From positions 1 through 11,581 of the forward strand of contig DAOVUR010000038.1 in NCBI GenBank assembly GCA_030632465.1: 11,581 bases of DNA, in the 5' to 3' direction. Below the pieces are notes generated by a model. That model saw only the letters and a list, made by a program, of their open reading frames with translations. It was not told where the DNA came from and did no database searches. This DNA comes from a bacterium (GTDB lineage: Bacteria; Verrucomicrobiota; Kiritimatiellia; UBA8416; CAMZLY01). Both the position numbers and the translations under genes were made by a program. Below are positions 1-7,975 of this stretch, piece by piece; the first letter of the stretch is position 1, and every line of letters begins with the position of its first letter.

Positions 1-630
1 ACTTCAACAGGTGCCCTAAGTGATCTGAAGGAGTTGCAGGGGGTATGCGGCGAGTATGATGTTAAGCTTTGCTTAGACTGCATTAGCTCGATTGGTATTG
101 TTCCTGTGGATCTGAGTGGAGTCTATCTTGCTAGCGGGACAAGTGGTAAGGGGTTGGTCTCTGTTGCTGGGTTGGCTATGGTTTTTCATAATCATGATTT
201 ATGTTCTACACCTGATGCTATACCTAATTCGCTTGATATGGGATATTACCAAGAGAAAGGTGGCATTCCATTTACTCTTCAGTCGAGCTTGCTCTATGCG
301 TTATCGGAATCGCTTGCAGAGATCGACTGGGTGGAGCGCTACGAGAAGATAGCGGCATGGAGTGTATCAACTAGGAAGTTGTTGGATAGGGCCGGTATAT
401 CAGTTCTGGTTGATGAGTCATCTTCATTGCCTGCAGTAATTACTATTGTTGTGCCGGATGGTGTTGCTTCAGTTTATGTTGGTGATGAGTTAAAGCAGAA
501 AGATATTCTGGTAAGTTATAAGAGTGGTTACTTGCTTGAACGTAACTGGATTCAGTTTTGCATGATGGGTAATGAACAGCAGTCTGCACGTAAGCCTGTG
601 CGTATCTTGGAAAGATTGTTAAGGGTGTAA
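1..630 (+). CDS. Class V PLP-dependent aminotransferase, C-terminal part (5' end outside window)
   Basis: The reading frame is open from base 1 and ends with TAA at 628-630, giving 209 residues of a protein whose family is usually about 360-400 long, so nearly half is missing to the left. It opens in the T-S-T-G segment that follows a conserved His/Glu in this family. Next come the D-x-I-S-S motif (window residues 26-30; the Asp pairs with the PLP ring nitrogen) and S-G-T-S-G-K-G-L, whose Lys (window residue 50, codon 148-150) is the expected Schiff-base lysine. The remainder looks like the small C-terminal domain. Relatives include alanine-glyoxylate, serine-pyruvate and 2-aminoethylphosphonate transaminases; the substrate cannot be assigned from this part. 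The first ATG visible (34) is internal, not the start. The gene converges on the glycosyltransferase gene with one base between the two stops. Confidence 0.85.
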   Translation, partial: TSTGALSDLKELQGVCGEYDVKLCLDCISSIGIVPVDLSGVYLASGTSGKGLVSVAGLAMVFHNHDLCSTPDAIPNSLDMGYYQEKGGIPFTLQSSLLYALSESLAEIDWVERYEKIAAWSVSTRKLLDRAGISVLVDESSSLPAVITIVVPDGVASVYVGDELKQKDILVSYKSGYLLERNWIQFCMMGNEQQSARKPVRILERLLRV

Positions 631-631
631 G

Positions 632-2185
632 CTACGGTTTTTTGTAGATAGTTATTGTGGGGTGGGCGAAGTATAGGTTTCGGTCATCTGCCACGTAGAC
701 TTTTTTCCAATTCTTATTTATGTCGTTATATATCTTCTGCATATCTTCGTTGTAGTATGGTGAGTTCTTTTCGTAGAATCGTCTATAGGCCAGCGAGCTT
801 GCTATCACAAAATTAAACTCTTTATATTGTGGCGTGATATAGCGGCCACGCTGTTCGTATACGCCTTCTTTATTGACTGATATGGTATAAAATTCGCGCA
901 TTACTTTTTTGCCGACGGGAATGTTTTCTTGACTCCACTGCCGTGCGATGATCCTTGTGTCGGTACGGTTAAGTGCAAGGCTATCGAGTAGGCTTGTTGT
1001 TGTGAAGGAGGCAATTGTTATGATGATAGCTGTGTATAGTGCTAGTGCTGGGATGTTCTGGAGTGATGGCTTGATGTTTTGAGGTATGATTTTTGCCATT
1101 AAGAATGCGGTTATTAGGATACAGAATGTTAAGACTGGGATCAGGTCGTTATTGCGTACGAAGTCGCGCGATATGATAAAGGTGAGTGTAATTACGACGC
1201 AGAAGGCGGTGGCTGATATTACGGGAATTTTATTCTGATCTGAGATCTGTTTCTTGATAAGAGCGTATATTGCCCATATTGGGCCTGCGAGGAAGATGAA
1301 GATTCCGGTGGCCGATAGATGTTCTGTTAGGAGTGCAAGATTGCGAATGATCTTTGTCTTTAGTGGTATTTCCTCACCAACGATATTTGCCTGCCAGTGC
1401 ATAAATTCAGGAAGGGTCTGAAAGAAGTATACGGGTTCAGTTCTTAGTAATGGATTGGTCCATAGCAGTCCTATGATACCGCCGACACCGACAGTTATCA
1501 GTGATGCTAGTAGCCAACGCCAGCTTTTCGTTTTGGTGAGCATGATCCATGATACTAAAGGGAATATACCGCCTAGGACGGCTTGATACTTTATATTAAA
1601 TGCAATTCCTAGTGTGAATCCGCAGAGTAGTGAGAATATTGGAATATGTTTCTTTTCTTTCTGCATGAGTGCGGCGAATATCCATATTATAATAAGTGCG
1701 GCTGCAAGTGGTACGTCGTTCATGGCATAGTGACTATATTGTGTGTTTATAGGCTCAGTTACAAGCAGCAGGCTGGCTAGTAGTGTTGGGATTAGCCCTG
1801 TTCGGCGCCAGAGGAACCAGCTTGTGAGTAGGGCTGTTAGCATAAACATCCCACAGGCAAGGCGTCGCATATATAGTGCCCAGTTCCATCGGTGTACACC
1901 TTCGAGGTAGTTGTCACCATGGAACCGCGATATGGTCTTCATTGTTTTGGCCATGATGATGGAGGTGCCGTATGGGTATAGCGTAAGTTCGAAGTTATTC
2001 TTGTATATTTTGTGAGCGTTGATTCTTTTATTGTTGTAGGTGTGGATGGCGACAGCTGTCTGTTTGGCTACGTCTGGATGGTAGACCATTTCTGGTCTGC
2101 CGTGATCTATACCAATAGAGCGTAGTATGCTTCCTAGTATTAGTGGAAGTAGCAGTAATAGAATAGCATATTTCCAGTTTTTCAT
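632..2185 (-). CDS. GT-C fold membrane glycosyltransferase (PMT/ArnT, GT39/GT83-like)
   Basis: A 517-residue polytopic inner-membrane protein. Residues 6-23 form a first membrane helix. The next ~80 residues are a hydrophilic loop with the acidic motif H-P-D (36-38), where GT-C enzymes carry the catalytic Asp near the first helix. About eight to ten further hydrophobic stretches lie between 108 and 404 (for example 108-126, 158-174, 224-241, 292-310, 322-338, 347-364, 376-394). The H-Y-A-M-N-D-V-P-L motif (152-160) matches the second conserved Asp region of PMT-type enzymes. A soluble C-terminal domain begins near 408 (D-T-R-x-x-A-x-x-W-x-x-E-N-I-P-x-G), a pattern common in bacterial and archaeal GT39-like proteins. 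Such enzymes move a sugar from a polyprenyl-phosphate carrier to an acceptor on the outer face of the membrane. Donor and acceptor here are unknown. It starts four bases after the UbiA-type gene and is surely co-transcribed, which suggests that gene supplies its donor (inference). Confidence 0.8.
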   Translation of the reverse strand: MKNWKYAILLLLLPLILGSILRSIGIDHGRPEMVYHPDVAKQTAVAIHTYNNKRINAHKIYKNNFELTLYPYGTSIIMAKTMKTISRFHGDNYLEGVHRWNWALYMRRLACGMFMLTALLTSWFLWRRTGLIPTLLASLLLVTEPINTQYSHYAMNDVPLAAALIIIWIFAALMQKEKKHIPIFSLLCGFTLGIAFNIKYQAVLGGIFPLVSWIMLTKTKSWRWLLASLITVGVGGIIGLLWTNPLLRTEPVYFFQTLPEFMHWQANIVGEEIPLKTKIIRNLALLTEHLSATGIFIFLAGPIWAIYALIKKQISDQNKIPVISATAFCVVITLTFIISRDFVRNNDLIPVLTFCILITAFLMAKIIPQNIKPSLQNIPALALYTAIIITIASFTTTSLLDSLALNRTDTRIIARQWSQENIPVGKKVMREFYTISVNKEGVYEQRGRYITPQYKEFNFVIASSLAYRRFYEKNSPYYNEDMQKIYNDINKNWKKVYVADDRNLYFAHPTITIYKKP

Positions 2186-2189
2186 TACT

Positions 2190-3134
2190 CTACTTGCCCA
2201 CTTCTAGTAAGGGTGTATTGAATAGGTTACTAAATGCAGGGATATCAATTGCCATTAAGGCGACACATGTTATGAAAGCAATAGCAATCAGTATTACAAG
2301 TTTGTGTGCTTTGAAGAGGTGTTCAGGACGTTGAACAGGGCTGTTTGGCTTGAAGCCAAGATGCATATAGTATGCCATAGCATAAGCTACTATTGGTGTT
2401 GCCAGAATAAGCTCGATACGGTAGCGGGCTAGGAAGAAGCCGGACATGATACCGAAGAATGAGCCGTAGAAGAAGATGCTTTCTATTAGGCGTTCTTCAT
2501 TGTAGTACTTAAAAGAGTTGCGATATCTAGCGGCACGGTCATCGTCGGCGATATGTTTATATTCGGCATATCGTTTCATTGCCATCAGGAATGCACCAAA
2601 CATCCAGTATGCTAGTAGCATTGATAGTGGAGGGTTTACTAGAAAGCCTGTGGCGTACCAGCCCATGCCGAAGCGGATGGGGTTGTTAAGTGATTCGCTT
2701 AGTACATCTGCATAGGCGTGATCTTTTAGGCGGATCGGTGGGATGTTATATAGTGTTCCTGCAACCCAGAGTAGGATAGTCATTACCCCAAAGTGATTAT
2801 TGATGGTGAAGCCTAGTGCGATACCGATAGCTCCTAATACGATCCATTCGGCGTATGCGATTGGGATTGAGACTCTGCCACTTGGCACAGGGCGATGTTG
2901 CTTGTCTGGATGGTGCTTATCTTTTTCTGCATCAAGTACTTCATTTAGCACATAGTTACTGGAAGCAACAAGGCAGGCGGATATAAATGCTAGTATAAGG
3001 TTTAGTACGGGAATAGATGATAGAATATCTTCAGCGAAAAAGAAGACTAGTAGAACTCCTGGCAGCATAAATATATTTTTAAACCAGTGATCAGGGCGAG
3101 CAATGTCGATATATGGCAATATTTTATTGAACAT
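2190..3134 (-). CDS. UbiA-superfamily prenyltransferase, resembling polyprenyl-phosphate phosphoribosyltransferase
   Basis: A 314-residue membrane protein with about eight or nine hydrophobic helices (for example 23-34, 44-62, 96-110, 117-128, 170-186, 219-235, 240-258, 277-295). The N-terminal A-R-P-D-H-W-F-K-N (12-20) and H-H-P-D-K-x-x-R-P-x-P-S-G (74-86) resemble the R-P-x-x-W-x-K-N and H-P-x-K-x-x-R-P signatures of the Rv3806c-type (decaprenyl-phosphate phosphoribosyltransferase) branch. The first Asp-rich motif reads N-E-x-x-D-x-x-x-D (64-72) where most UbiA proteins have N-D-x-x-D-x-x-x-D. The second is probably D143-x-x-x-E147 inside Y-A-D-V-L-S-E-S-L-N-N-P-I-R-F. The family transfers a polyprenyl group, or in this branch joins phosphoribose to a polyprenyl phosphate, in the inner membrane. 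Quinone or tetraether-lipid roles cannot be excluded from sequence alone. It follows lnt after 91 bp and sits four bases ahead of the GT-C gene. Confidence 0.8.
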   Translation of the reverse strand: MFNKILPYIDIARPDHWFKNIFMLPGVLLVFFFAEDILSSIPVLNLILAFISACLVASSNYVLNEVLDAEKDKHHPDKQHRPVPSGRVSIPIAYAEWIVLGAIGIALGFTINNHFGVMTILLWVAGTLYNIPPIRLKDHAYADVLSESLNNPIRFGMGWYATGFLVNPPLSMLLAYWMFGAFLMAMKRYAEYKHIADDDRAARYRNSFKYYNEERLIESIFFYGSFFGIMSGFFLARYRIELILATPIVAYAMAYYMHLGFKPNSPVQRPEHLFKAHKLVILIAIAFITCVALMAIDIPAFSNLFNTPLLEVGK

Positions 3135-3225
3135 GATGTTATATGCTAGCGAATGTTATAGGCCTAGCTTCTTTCTTAATTAATTTAATAGATTCAGATT
3201 ATCAGAATGTGATTAAAGTTAAAGT

Positions 3226-4881
3226 TTATTTTTCAGAAATAGAGTCTTGTTGATCTTCTTTATCTTCGGCTTTCTCTTTGAATCGCATGGCTAGTGCGAG
3301 TAGGATGATGGATATGATGCCACATGGTATGGCAAAGAATGTGTTACCGAAGCGAGTGTAGAATGTGAGTGGCATATCTGCTGGTGGTACTGTTATGCGG
3401 TCATTTTTGTATAGGGATCTATAGTCTGTTGCATTTTCGAGGATATCAATCCGGCCAACGCTATCTATAAAGACTGTTATGCCTGTATTTGCGCATCGCA
3501 CTGCTGGTACACGATTCTCTACAGCTCTCAATATGCAGTGGGTCATGTGTTGCATTGCACCGGCTGTTCCGTCAAACCAAGCGTCATTTGTTTGGTTGAT
3601 CAGTAGTCTTGCGCCATTCTTTACCGAGGTCCTTGCTAATGGTGCAACTGTATCTTCAAAGCAGATTAGTGTAGCGAAGTTTATGGCTGGATCTGTATTA
3701 GATAGTGTAAAGACTGTTGATTCCTTGCCCGGCATACATGAGAAGCCGAGTGGTGCAAAACGCTTGAGGATTTTTATCTGATTTTCGAGCGGAAGATATT
3801 CGCCAAATGGAACAAGGTGGCATTTGCGATATGAATCGACAATCTTGCCGTCGGTTCCGAAGAGGAAGGAACTATTGTAGAGAACGATCTCGTCATCTAT
3901 TTTCTCTTCCTCCATAGCGCCTGCGAGGATGGGGGAGCCTAGTTTGGCAAGTTGAGCGATGAAGTTTTCGGGGAAACGGGTAAAACCAATTACGCTTGGT
4001 ATTGCTGTTTCTGGCCAGATGATAAGGTCGGGTGATAGTGATGAGGCCCAAGTTGTTTGTGATTTAAGGCTGTGATATATAGAGCTCGCAAAATCTTTTG
4101 GCCATTTCTTGAGCTGCTTGATATTTGGTTGTATGGCGGTGATTGTTACTTGCTGTTGCGTGCGTGCTTCGCTGTCGGTGGCGCGAATAGTCTTGATTCC
4201 TCCATTAAGGCAGAGCACCCATGCCACAAGACCTATAGAGACCTCAATACTGATTCTGGCTTGCTTCTGCTTTAGGAATGCATTAGTGAAGCGCATTAGG
4301 ATGAATGTGAAGGCGATATTTACCAGAACTATTAGAGCAGAAACCGCATATACGCCGCCCCACTGTGCAAGTTGTAGTACGGGGAGGTTGCCATACTGTG
4401 TGACGCCTAGTTGATTCCATGCAAATCCTGAAAATAGTGTAGAGCGCATATATTCAAAGCCTACCCATATTATCGGGATGGTGATTGGTATTATGAGACC
4501 TTGAATATAAATTGATATTCTGCTTATTTTTTTCCATAGCCATGCGGTAACCATGGTGAATAGCCCGATGTAGATTGCACAGTATAGTGATAGTAGTATC
4601 CAGCCAACGGCAACTAGTGGCAGTGGTCCACCTGTCTTTGCTAGAGATAGTAGCCATGATAATGATATTAACCAGAAGAGTGTTCCTGCGGCGAATCCGC
4701 AACGTAATGACTGTTTTGGTGTGCTGTGGCGAGCGATAAGTAAGAGCGGGATGAGTGCTGCCCATGCAGACTCTGCAGATCCGTATGGTGGATAGGCAGA
4801 GACGAGCAGAAATGCTGAGCATAAAGTAGCCAGTATTCTAAGAACTGTTGGTAGTGATGGCTTGCTTAATTTCCGCAACAT
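3226..4881 (-). CDS. lnt: Apolipoprotein N-acyltransferase Lnt
   Basis: Transfers an acyl chain from phospholipid to the N-terminal diacylglyceryl-cysteine of lipoproteins, the last step of lipoprotein maturation, on the periplasmic side of the inner membrane. The 551-residue protein has an N-terminal membrane region (hydrophobic stretches within 12-230), then a nitrilase-like domain from about 245 (I-T-A-I-Q-P-N-I). The Glu-Lys-Cys triad is visible: E291 in W-P-E-T-A-I-P, K353 in Y-R-K-C-H-L-V-P-F-G-E-Y-L-P, and C407 in L-I-C-F-E-D. A last hydrophobic helix (513-532) precedes a charged tail. It is somewhat longer than the E. coli enzyme (512). The ATG at 4881-4879 lies inside the last codons of secA, a 16-base overlap. 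A GGAAAG stretch lies about 12 bases upstream, so the ribosome site is poorly spaced and translation is probably coupled to secA. Confidence 0.97.
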   Translation of the reverse strand: MLRKLSKPSLPTVLRILATLCSAFLLVSAYPPYGSAESAWAALIPLLLIARHSTPKQSLRCGFAAGTLFWLISLSWLLSLAKTGGPLPLVAVGWILLSLYCAIYIGLFTMVTAWLWKKISRISIYIQGLIIPITIPIIWVGFEYMRSTLFSGFAWNQLGVTQYGNLPVLQLAQWGGVYAVSALIVLVNIAFTFILMRFTNAFLKQKQARISIEVSIGLVAWVLCLNGGIKTIRATDSEARTQQQVTITAIQPNIKQLKKWPKDFASSIYHSLKSQTTWASSLSPDLIIWPETAIPSVIGFTRFPENFIAQLAKLGSPILAGAMEEEKIDDEIVLYNSSFLFGTDGKIVDSYRKCHLVPFGEYLPLENQIKILKRFAPLGFSCMPGKESTVFTLSNTDPAINFATLICFEDTVAPLARTSVKNGARLLINQTNDAWFDGTAGAMQHMTHCILRAVENRVPAVRCANTGITVFIDSVGRIDILENATDYRSLYKNDRITVPPADMPLTFYTRFGNTFFAIPCGIISIILLALAMRFKEKAEDKEDQQDSISEK

Positions 4882-7880
4882 TTTTTATATTTCTTTCCGC
4901 TACCGCAAGGGCAGGGGTCGTTCCGACCTACTTTGTCACTATCGCGTGTTACCGATGAGGCTGGCATTGGTAGGTCCGGCAAAGCGTTACCACGAGCTTG
5001 TGGTGCGGCAACAGGAGCGTCATTACCAAGTAGTGATACCTCGTCATGTACCATTGTTTGAGGTAGTGCTGATAAAAATGACTCAAAAGTTTCTACATTA
5101 GTGCTCGATCTGAATACCGCATTGGCAATATCTGTTTTGATATTGTCCATGAGATCACCAAACATAAAATATGCTTCTTTCTTATATTCAACTAGAGGAT
5201 CACGTTGTCCATATGCACGTAAGCCCACACCTTGTCTTAGAGCATCCATAGCTCTAAGATACTCTTGCCAGTGTGTGTCAATAGTGTGCAGAACAATTTG
5301 GCGTTCTAGCAGTTTGACAGTTTCAGGATTTTCTAGGCTGACCTTAAGTTCGTAGGCACGTTTCACTTTCTTAAATATACTCTCTGCGACAGCTTCGATA
5401 TCTTTGTTTTTGCTTGGAAGATCATCTTTTGTAAGGATTACAGGGAAGGTTGTCTGTACCCATTCGGTAAGTTCTTTAATGGCCTCTTCGCTAGTGCCAT
5501 ATAGGGTTTCTACCTGAGTTATGATTAGATCGTTAATAACGTCATATATCTCTTCACGTACATTTTCGCCCCGAATGGTATCGCTACGGAATCCGTATAT
5601 CACTCCGCGTTGTTTGTTCATCACATCATCATATTCAAGTGTGCGTTTACGCATGGAGTAGTTCTGTTGTTCGACGCGGCGTTGAGCTGTTTCAATTGAA
5701 CGGTTGAGCCATTTATGTTCAAGCTCCTGCCCTTCTTCCAGTCCGAGATGACTCATGATAGATGCTATACGGTCAGAACCGAAAAGGCGCATGAGGTCAT
5801 CTTCTAGTGAGATGTAGAATTTTGATGATCCTGGGTCACCTTGGCGAGCACAACGTCCGCGTAGCTGGCGATCGGTACGTCTAGATTCGTGGCGGCCGGA
5901 ACCGATGACGTGTAGTCCACGATGTTTGTTGACAATTATGTCATGTAAGGATTCGCCGTCAACTTTATCATTTAGTCCGGTCTGAGATTTGATTACATCT
6001 TCTGCAATGCCGACAACGCCAGTGCCGAGTTTGATATCTGTTCCACGTCCAGCCATGTTGGTTGCAATGGTAACTGCTCCTGGCTGTCCTGCGCGGGTTA
6101 CGATATCGGCTTCACGTTCATGGTTTTTGGCGTTAAGCACGCTATGTACAATGCCGGCACGTTTAAGCATGCGGCTGATCAGTTCTGATGATTCAACACT
6201 GACGGTACCAACGAGTAGCGGCTGTTTTTCTTTATGACGTGTGATGACCTCATTGATAATTGCTTTATACTTTTCACGATGTGTCTTGTATATAACGTCA
6301 TTAGAGTCTACGCGGCGGATAGGGCGGTTGGTCGGGATTACAATAACTTCCAGTCCGTAGATGTCGTGGAACTCATTTGCTTCAGTTTCAGCTGTTCCGG
6401 TCATACCAGAGAGTTTCGTGTAGGTACGGAAGTAGTTCTGGATAGTGATAGTTGCTAGTGTCTGTGTTTCACGTTCGATCTTAACGTTTTCGATTGCTTC
6501 TACGGCTTGGTGTAGTCCATCACTCCAGCGGCGGCCGGACATTAAGCGGCCTGTATTCTCATCAACAATAATTACCTGGTTGTTCTGTACAACGTATTCG
6601 ACATCTTTTTCATATAAGCAGTAGGCGCGAATAAGCTGATCGACATTGTGAATACGTTCACTCTTGGTGGTGAAGTCATCCTGAATGGCTAGTTGGAGTT
6701 TTGATTTCTCATCGTCAGAGATTGAGTCGTCGGCGTCCATTTCGGCGATAGCCGTCACAAGATCAGGTAGTACGTAGCTGTCAGGATCGTCAGGGTTGAG
6801 TTCGGCACACCCTTTTTCTGTTAGTCCAGCATCGTGGTTACGTTCATCGATCGTGAAGAAAAGCTCTTCGCGTAGTGCGCGTGACTGTTCCTTGCGCATA
6901 TCAGTGAGCATTGCGTTGCTAATTTTTTCATTAAGCTTGCGTATTTCTGGATTTTCCAGCATGTGCATCAACTGCTTATGCTTAGGCATGCCTTGAGACA
7001 CTTGGTAAAGCTTAAGTTGAGCTTCTTCTATTTCATTTTTATCAATTAGGTCTTTGGCATCTTTAACTATGCGGTTACAGAATGCTTGTTGTTTCTTGAA
7101 AAGTGCTTCTACTTTTGGTTTTAGGCTAAAGTATTGATGTGAAGAGACTGGTGCAGGGCCGGAGATGATGAGTGGCGTACGTGCTTCGTCGATTAAGATA
7201 CTATCGATCTCATCAATAATAGCGTAGTGATATCCGCGCTGCACTTGTGCATCTTCGTCAAATGCCATACCGTTATCGCGCAGGTAATCGAAGCCGAACT
7301 CGCTATTTGTGCCGTAAGTTATATCCTTTGCATATTCAGTTTTTCGTTCGTCATGATGCATCTGGTTCTGGATACAGCCGCATGTGAGGCCTAGATATTC
7401 AAAGACCAGCCCCATCCATTGTGAGTCACGTCTAGCTAGGTAGTCATTAACGGTTACGAGATGTGTGCCTTTTTCTTCTAGGGCATTTAGGTATAGAGGC
7501 ATTACCGCTACTAGGGTTTTTCCTTCACCAGTAGCCATTTCAGCAATTCTTCCCTGATGCAGTACTATGGAGCCTATAAGCTGAACATCAAAAGGGACCA
7601 TGTCCCATGTCATGTCATGTCCGCAGACTGAGAATTCTGTACCGACTAGGCGGCGACATGCATTTTTTACGACAGCAAAAGCTTCAGCCATAATGTCGTC
7701 AGTGGTTGCGCCATCTTTTAGGCGCGCTTTAAATTCATCTGTTTTGGCTTGTAGTTCTGAGTCCGATAGAGCTTTGTACTCTTCGTCTAATTCGTTGATT
7801 GATGCGACAAGAGGTCTGATTTTCTTTAGATCGCGTTCGCCTTTTGAGCCAAATATTTTGGAAAGTAGTTTGGATGCCAT
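4866..7880 (-). CDS. secA: Preprotein translocase ATPase SecA
   Basis: The motor that drives secretory proteins through SecYEG. Visible in order: the Walker A motif M-A-T-G-E-G-K-T (115-122); Walker B ending D-E-I-D (223-226); the preprotein cross-linking region from about 228; V-D-E-N-T-G-R (439-445) and R-R-W-S-D-G-L-H-Q-A-V (450-460); the G-M-T-G-T-A switch (492-497); NBD2 with N-M-A-G-R-G-T-D-I (608-616) and Q-L-R-G-R-x-A-R-Q-G-D-P-G (672-684); the helical scaffold and wing domain; H-W-Q-E-Y-L (870-875); and a Cys4-type C-terminal metal-binding tail with C990, C992, C1001 and C1002, which in E. coli contacts SecB and phospholipid. At 1004 residues it is about 100 longer than E. coli SecA. 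Most of the excess lies between G-P-A (241) and 439. The start at 7880-7878 has AGGA nine bases upstream. It follows the ferredoxin terminator closely and overlaps lnt. Confidence 0.99.
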   Translation of the reverse strand: MASKLLSKIFGSKGERDLKKIRPLVASINELDEEYKALSDSELQAKTDEFKARLKDGATTDDIMAEAFAVVKNACRRLVGTEFSVCGHDMTWDMVPFDVQLIGSIVLHQGRIAEMATGEGKTLVAVMPLYLNALEEKGTHLVTVNDYLARRDSQWMGLVFEYLGLTCGCIQNQMHHDERKTEYAKDITYGTNSEFGFDYLRDNGMAFDEDAQVQRGYHYAIIDEIDSILIDEARTPLIISGPAPVSSHQYFSLKPKVEALFKKQQAFCNRIVKDAKDLIDKNEIEEAQLKLYQVSQGMPKHKQLMHMLENPEIRKLNEKISNAMLTDMRKEQSRALREELFFTIDERNHDAGLTEKGCAELNPDDPDSYVLPDLVTAIAEMDADDSISDDEKSKLQLAIQDDFTTKSERIHNVDQLIRAYCLYEKDVEYVVQNNQVIIVDENTGRLMSGRRWSDGLHQAVEAIENVKIERETQTLATITIQNYFRTYTKLSGMTGTAETEANEFHDIYGLEVIVIPTNRPIRRVDSNDVIYKTHREKYKAIINEVITRHKEKQPLLVGTVSVESSELISRMLKRAGIVHSVLNAKNHEREADIVTRAGQPGAVTIATNMAGRGTDIKLGTGVVGIAEDVIKSQTGLNDKVDGESLHDIIVNKHRGLHVIGSGRHESRRTDRQLRGRCARQGDPGSSKFYISLEDDLMRLFGSDRIASIMSHLGLEEGQELEHKWLNRSIETAQRRVEQQNYSMRKRTLEYDDVMNKQRGVIYGFRSDTIRGENVREEIYDVINDLIITQVETLYGTSEEAIKELTEWVQTTFPVILTKDDLPSKNKDIEAVAESIFKKVKRAYELKVSLENPETVKLLERQIVLHTIDTHWQEYLRAMDALRQGVGLRAYGQRDPLVEYKKEAYFMFGDLMDNIKTDIANAVFRSSTNVETFESFLSALPQTMVHDEVSLLGNDAPVAAPQARGNALPDLPMPASSVTRDSDKVGRNDPCPCGSGKKYKKCCGN

Positions 7881-7903
7881 ATGGAGTGGTCCTGAATACA
7901 GTG

Positions 7904-7944
7904 ATAGAAAATGCCCGGCGACGCTAAGTTAGCGATGCCGGGCA
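7904..7944 (-). terminator. Intrinsic (Rho-independent) terminator after the ferredoxin gene, just ahead of secA
   Basis: Read on the minus strand, TGCCCGGC (7944-7937) pairs perfectly with GCCGGGCA (7919-7912). An inner CGCT/AGCG stem closes a five-base AACTT loop. The stem is followed at once by TTTTCTAT (7911-7904). The hairpin begins 31 bases after the ferredoxin stop. Its downstream end lies only about 23 bases before the secA start codon, so it could act either as a true end of the ferredoxin transcript or as an attenuator of secA. Confidence 0.88.
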
Positions 7945-7975
7945 GTAGTTACTTCTTTGAATTACTCTTTTCTTA

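Noticed and set aside
34..352. ATG at 34 as the aminotransferase start, and the frame 116-352 (+)
   Set aside because: The coding frame is already open from base 1 with family residues (T-S-T-G) before the ATG, so 34 is internal. The 116-352 frame is a shadow of it.
4072..4822. Open frames at 4072-4275 (+), 4109-4414 (+) and 4454-4822 (-)
   Set aside because: All are within lnt, whose membrane region and nitrilase domain are well supported in one frame.
4862..7932. Several plus-strand open frames across secA (for example 5101-5355, 5989-6237, 7600-7932)
   Set aside because: They are antisense to a complete SecA with all motifs in order and show no protein features of their own.
7912..7944. 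GC-rich inverted repeat as a mobile-element end or attachment site
   Set aside because: It is a single hairpin with a T-run on the minus strand just after a stop codon, which is fully explained as an intrinsic terminator. No transposase or duplication flanks it.
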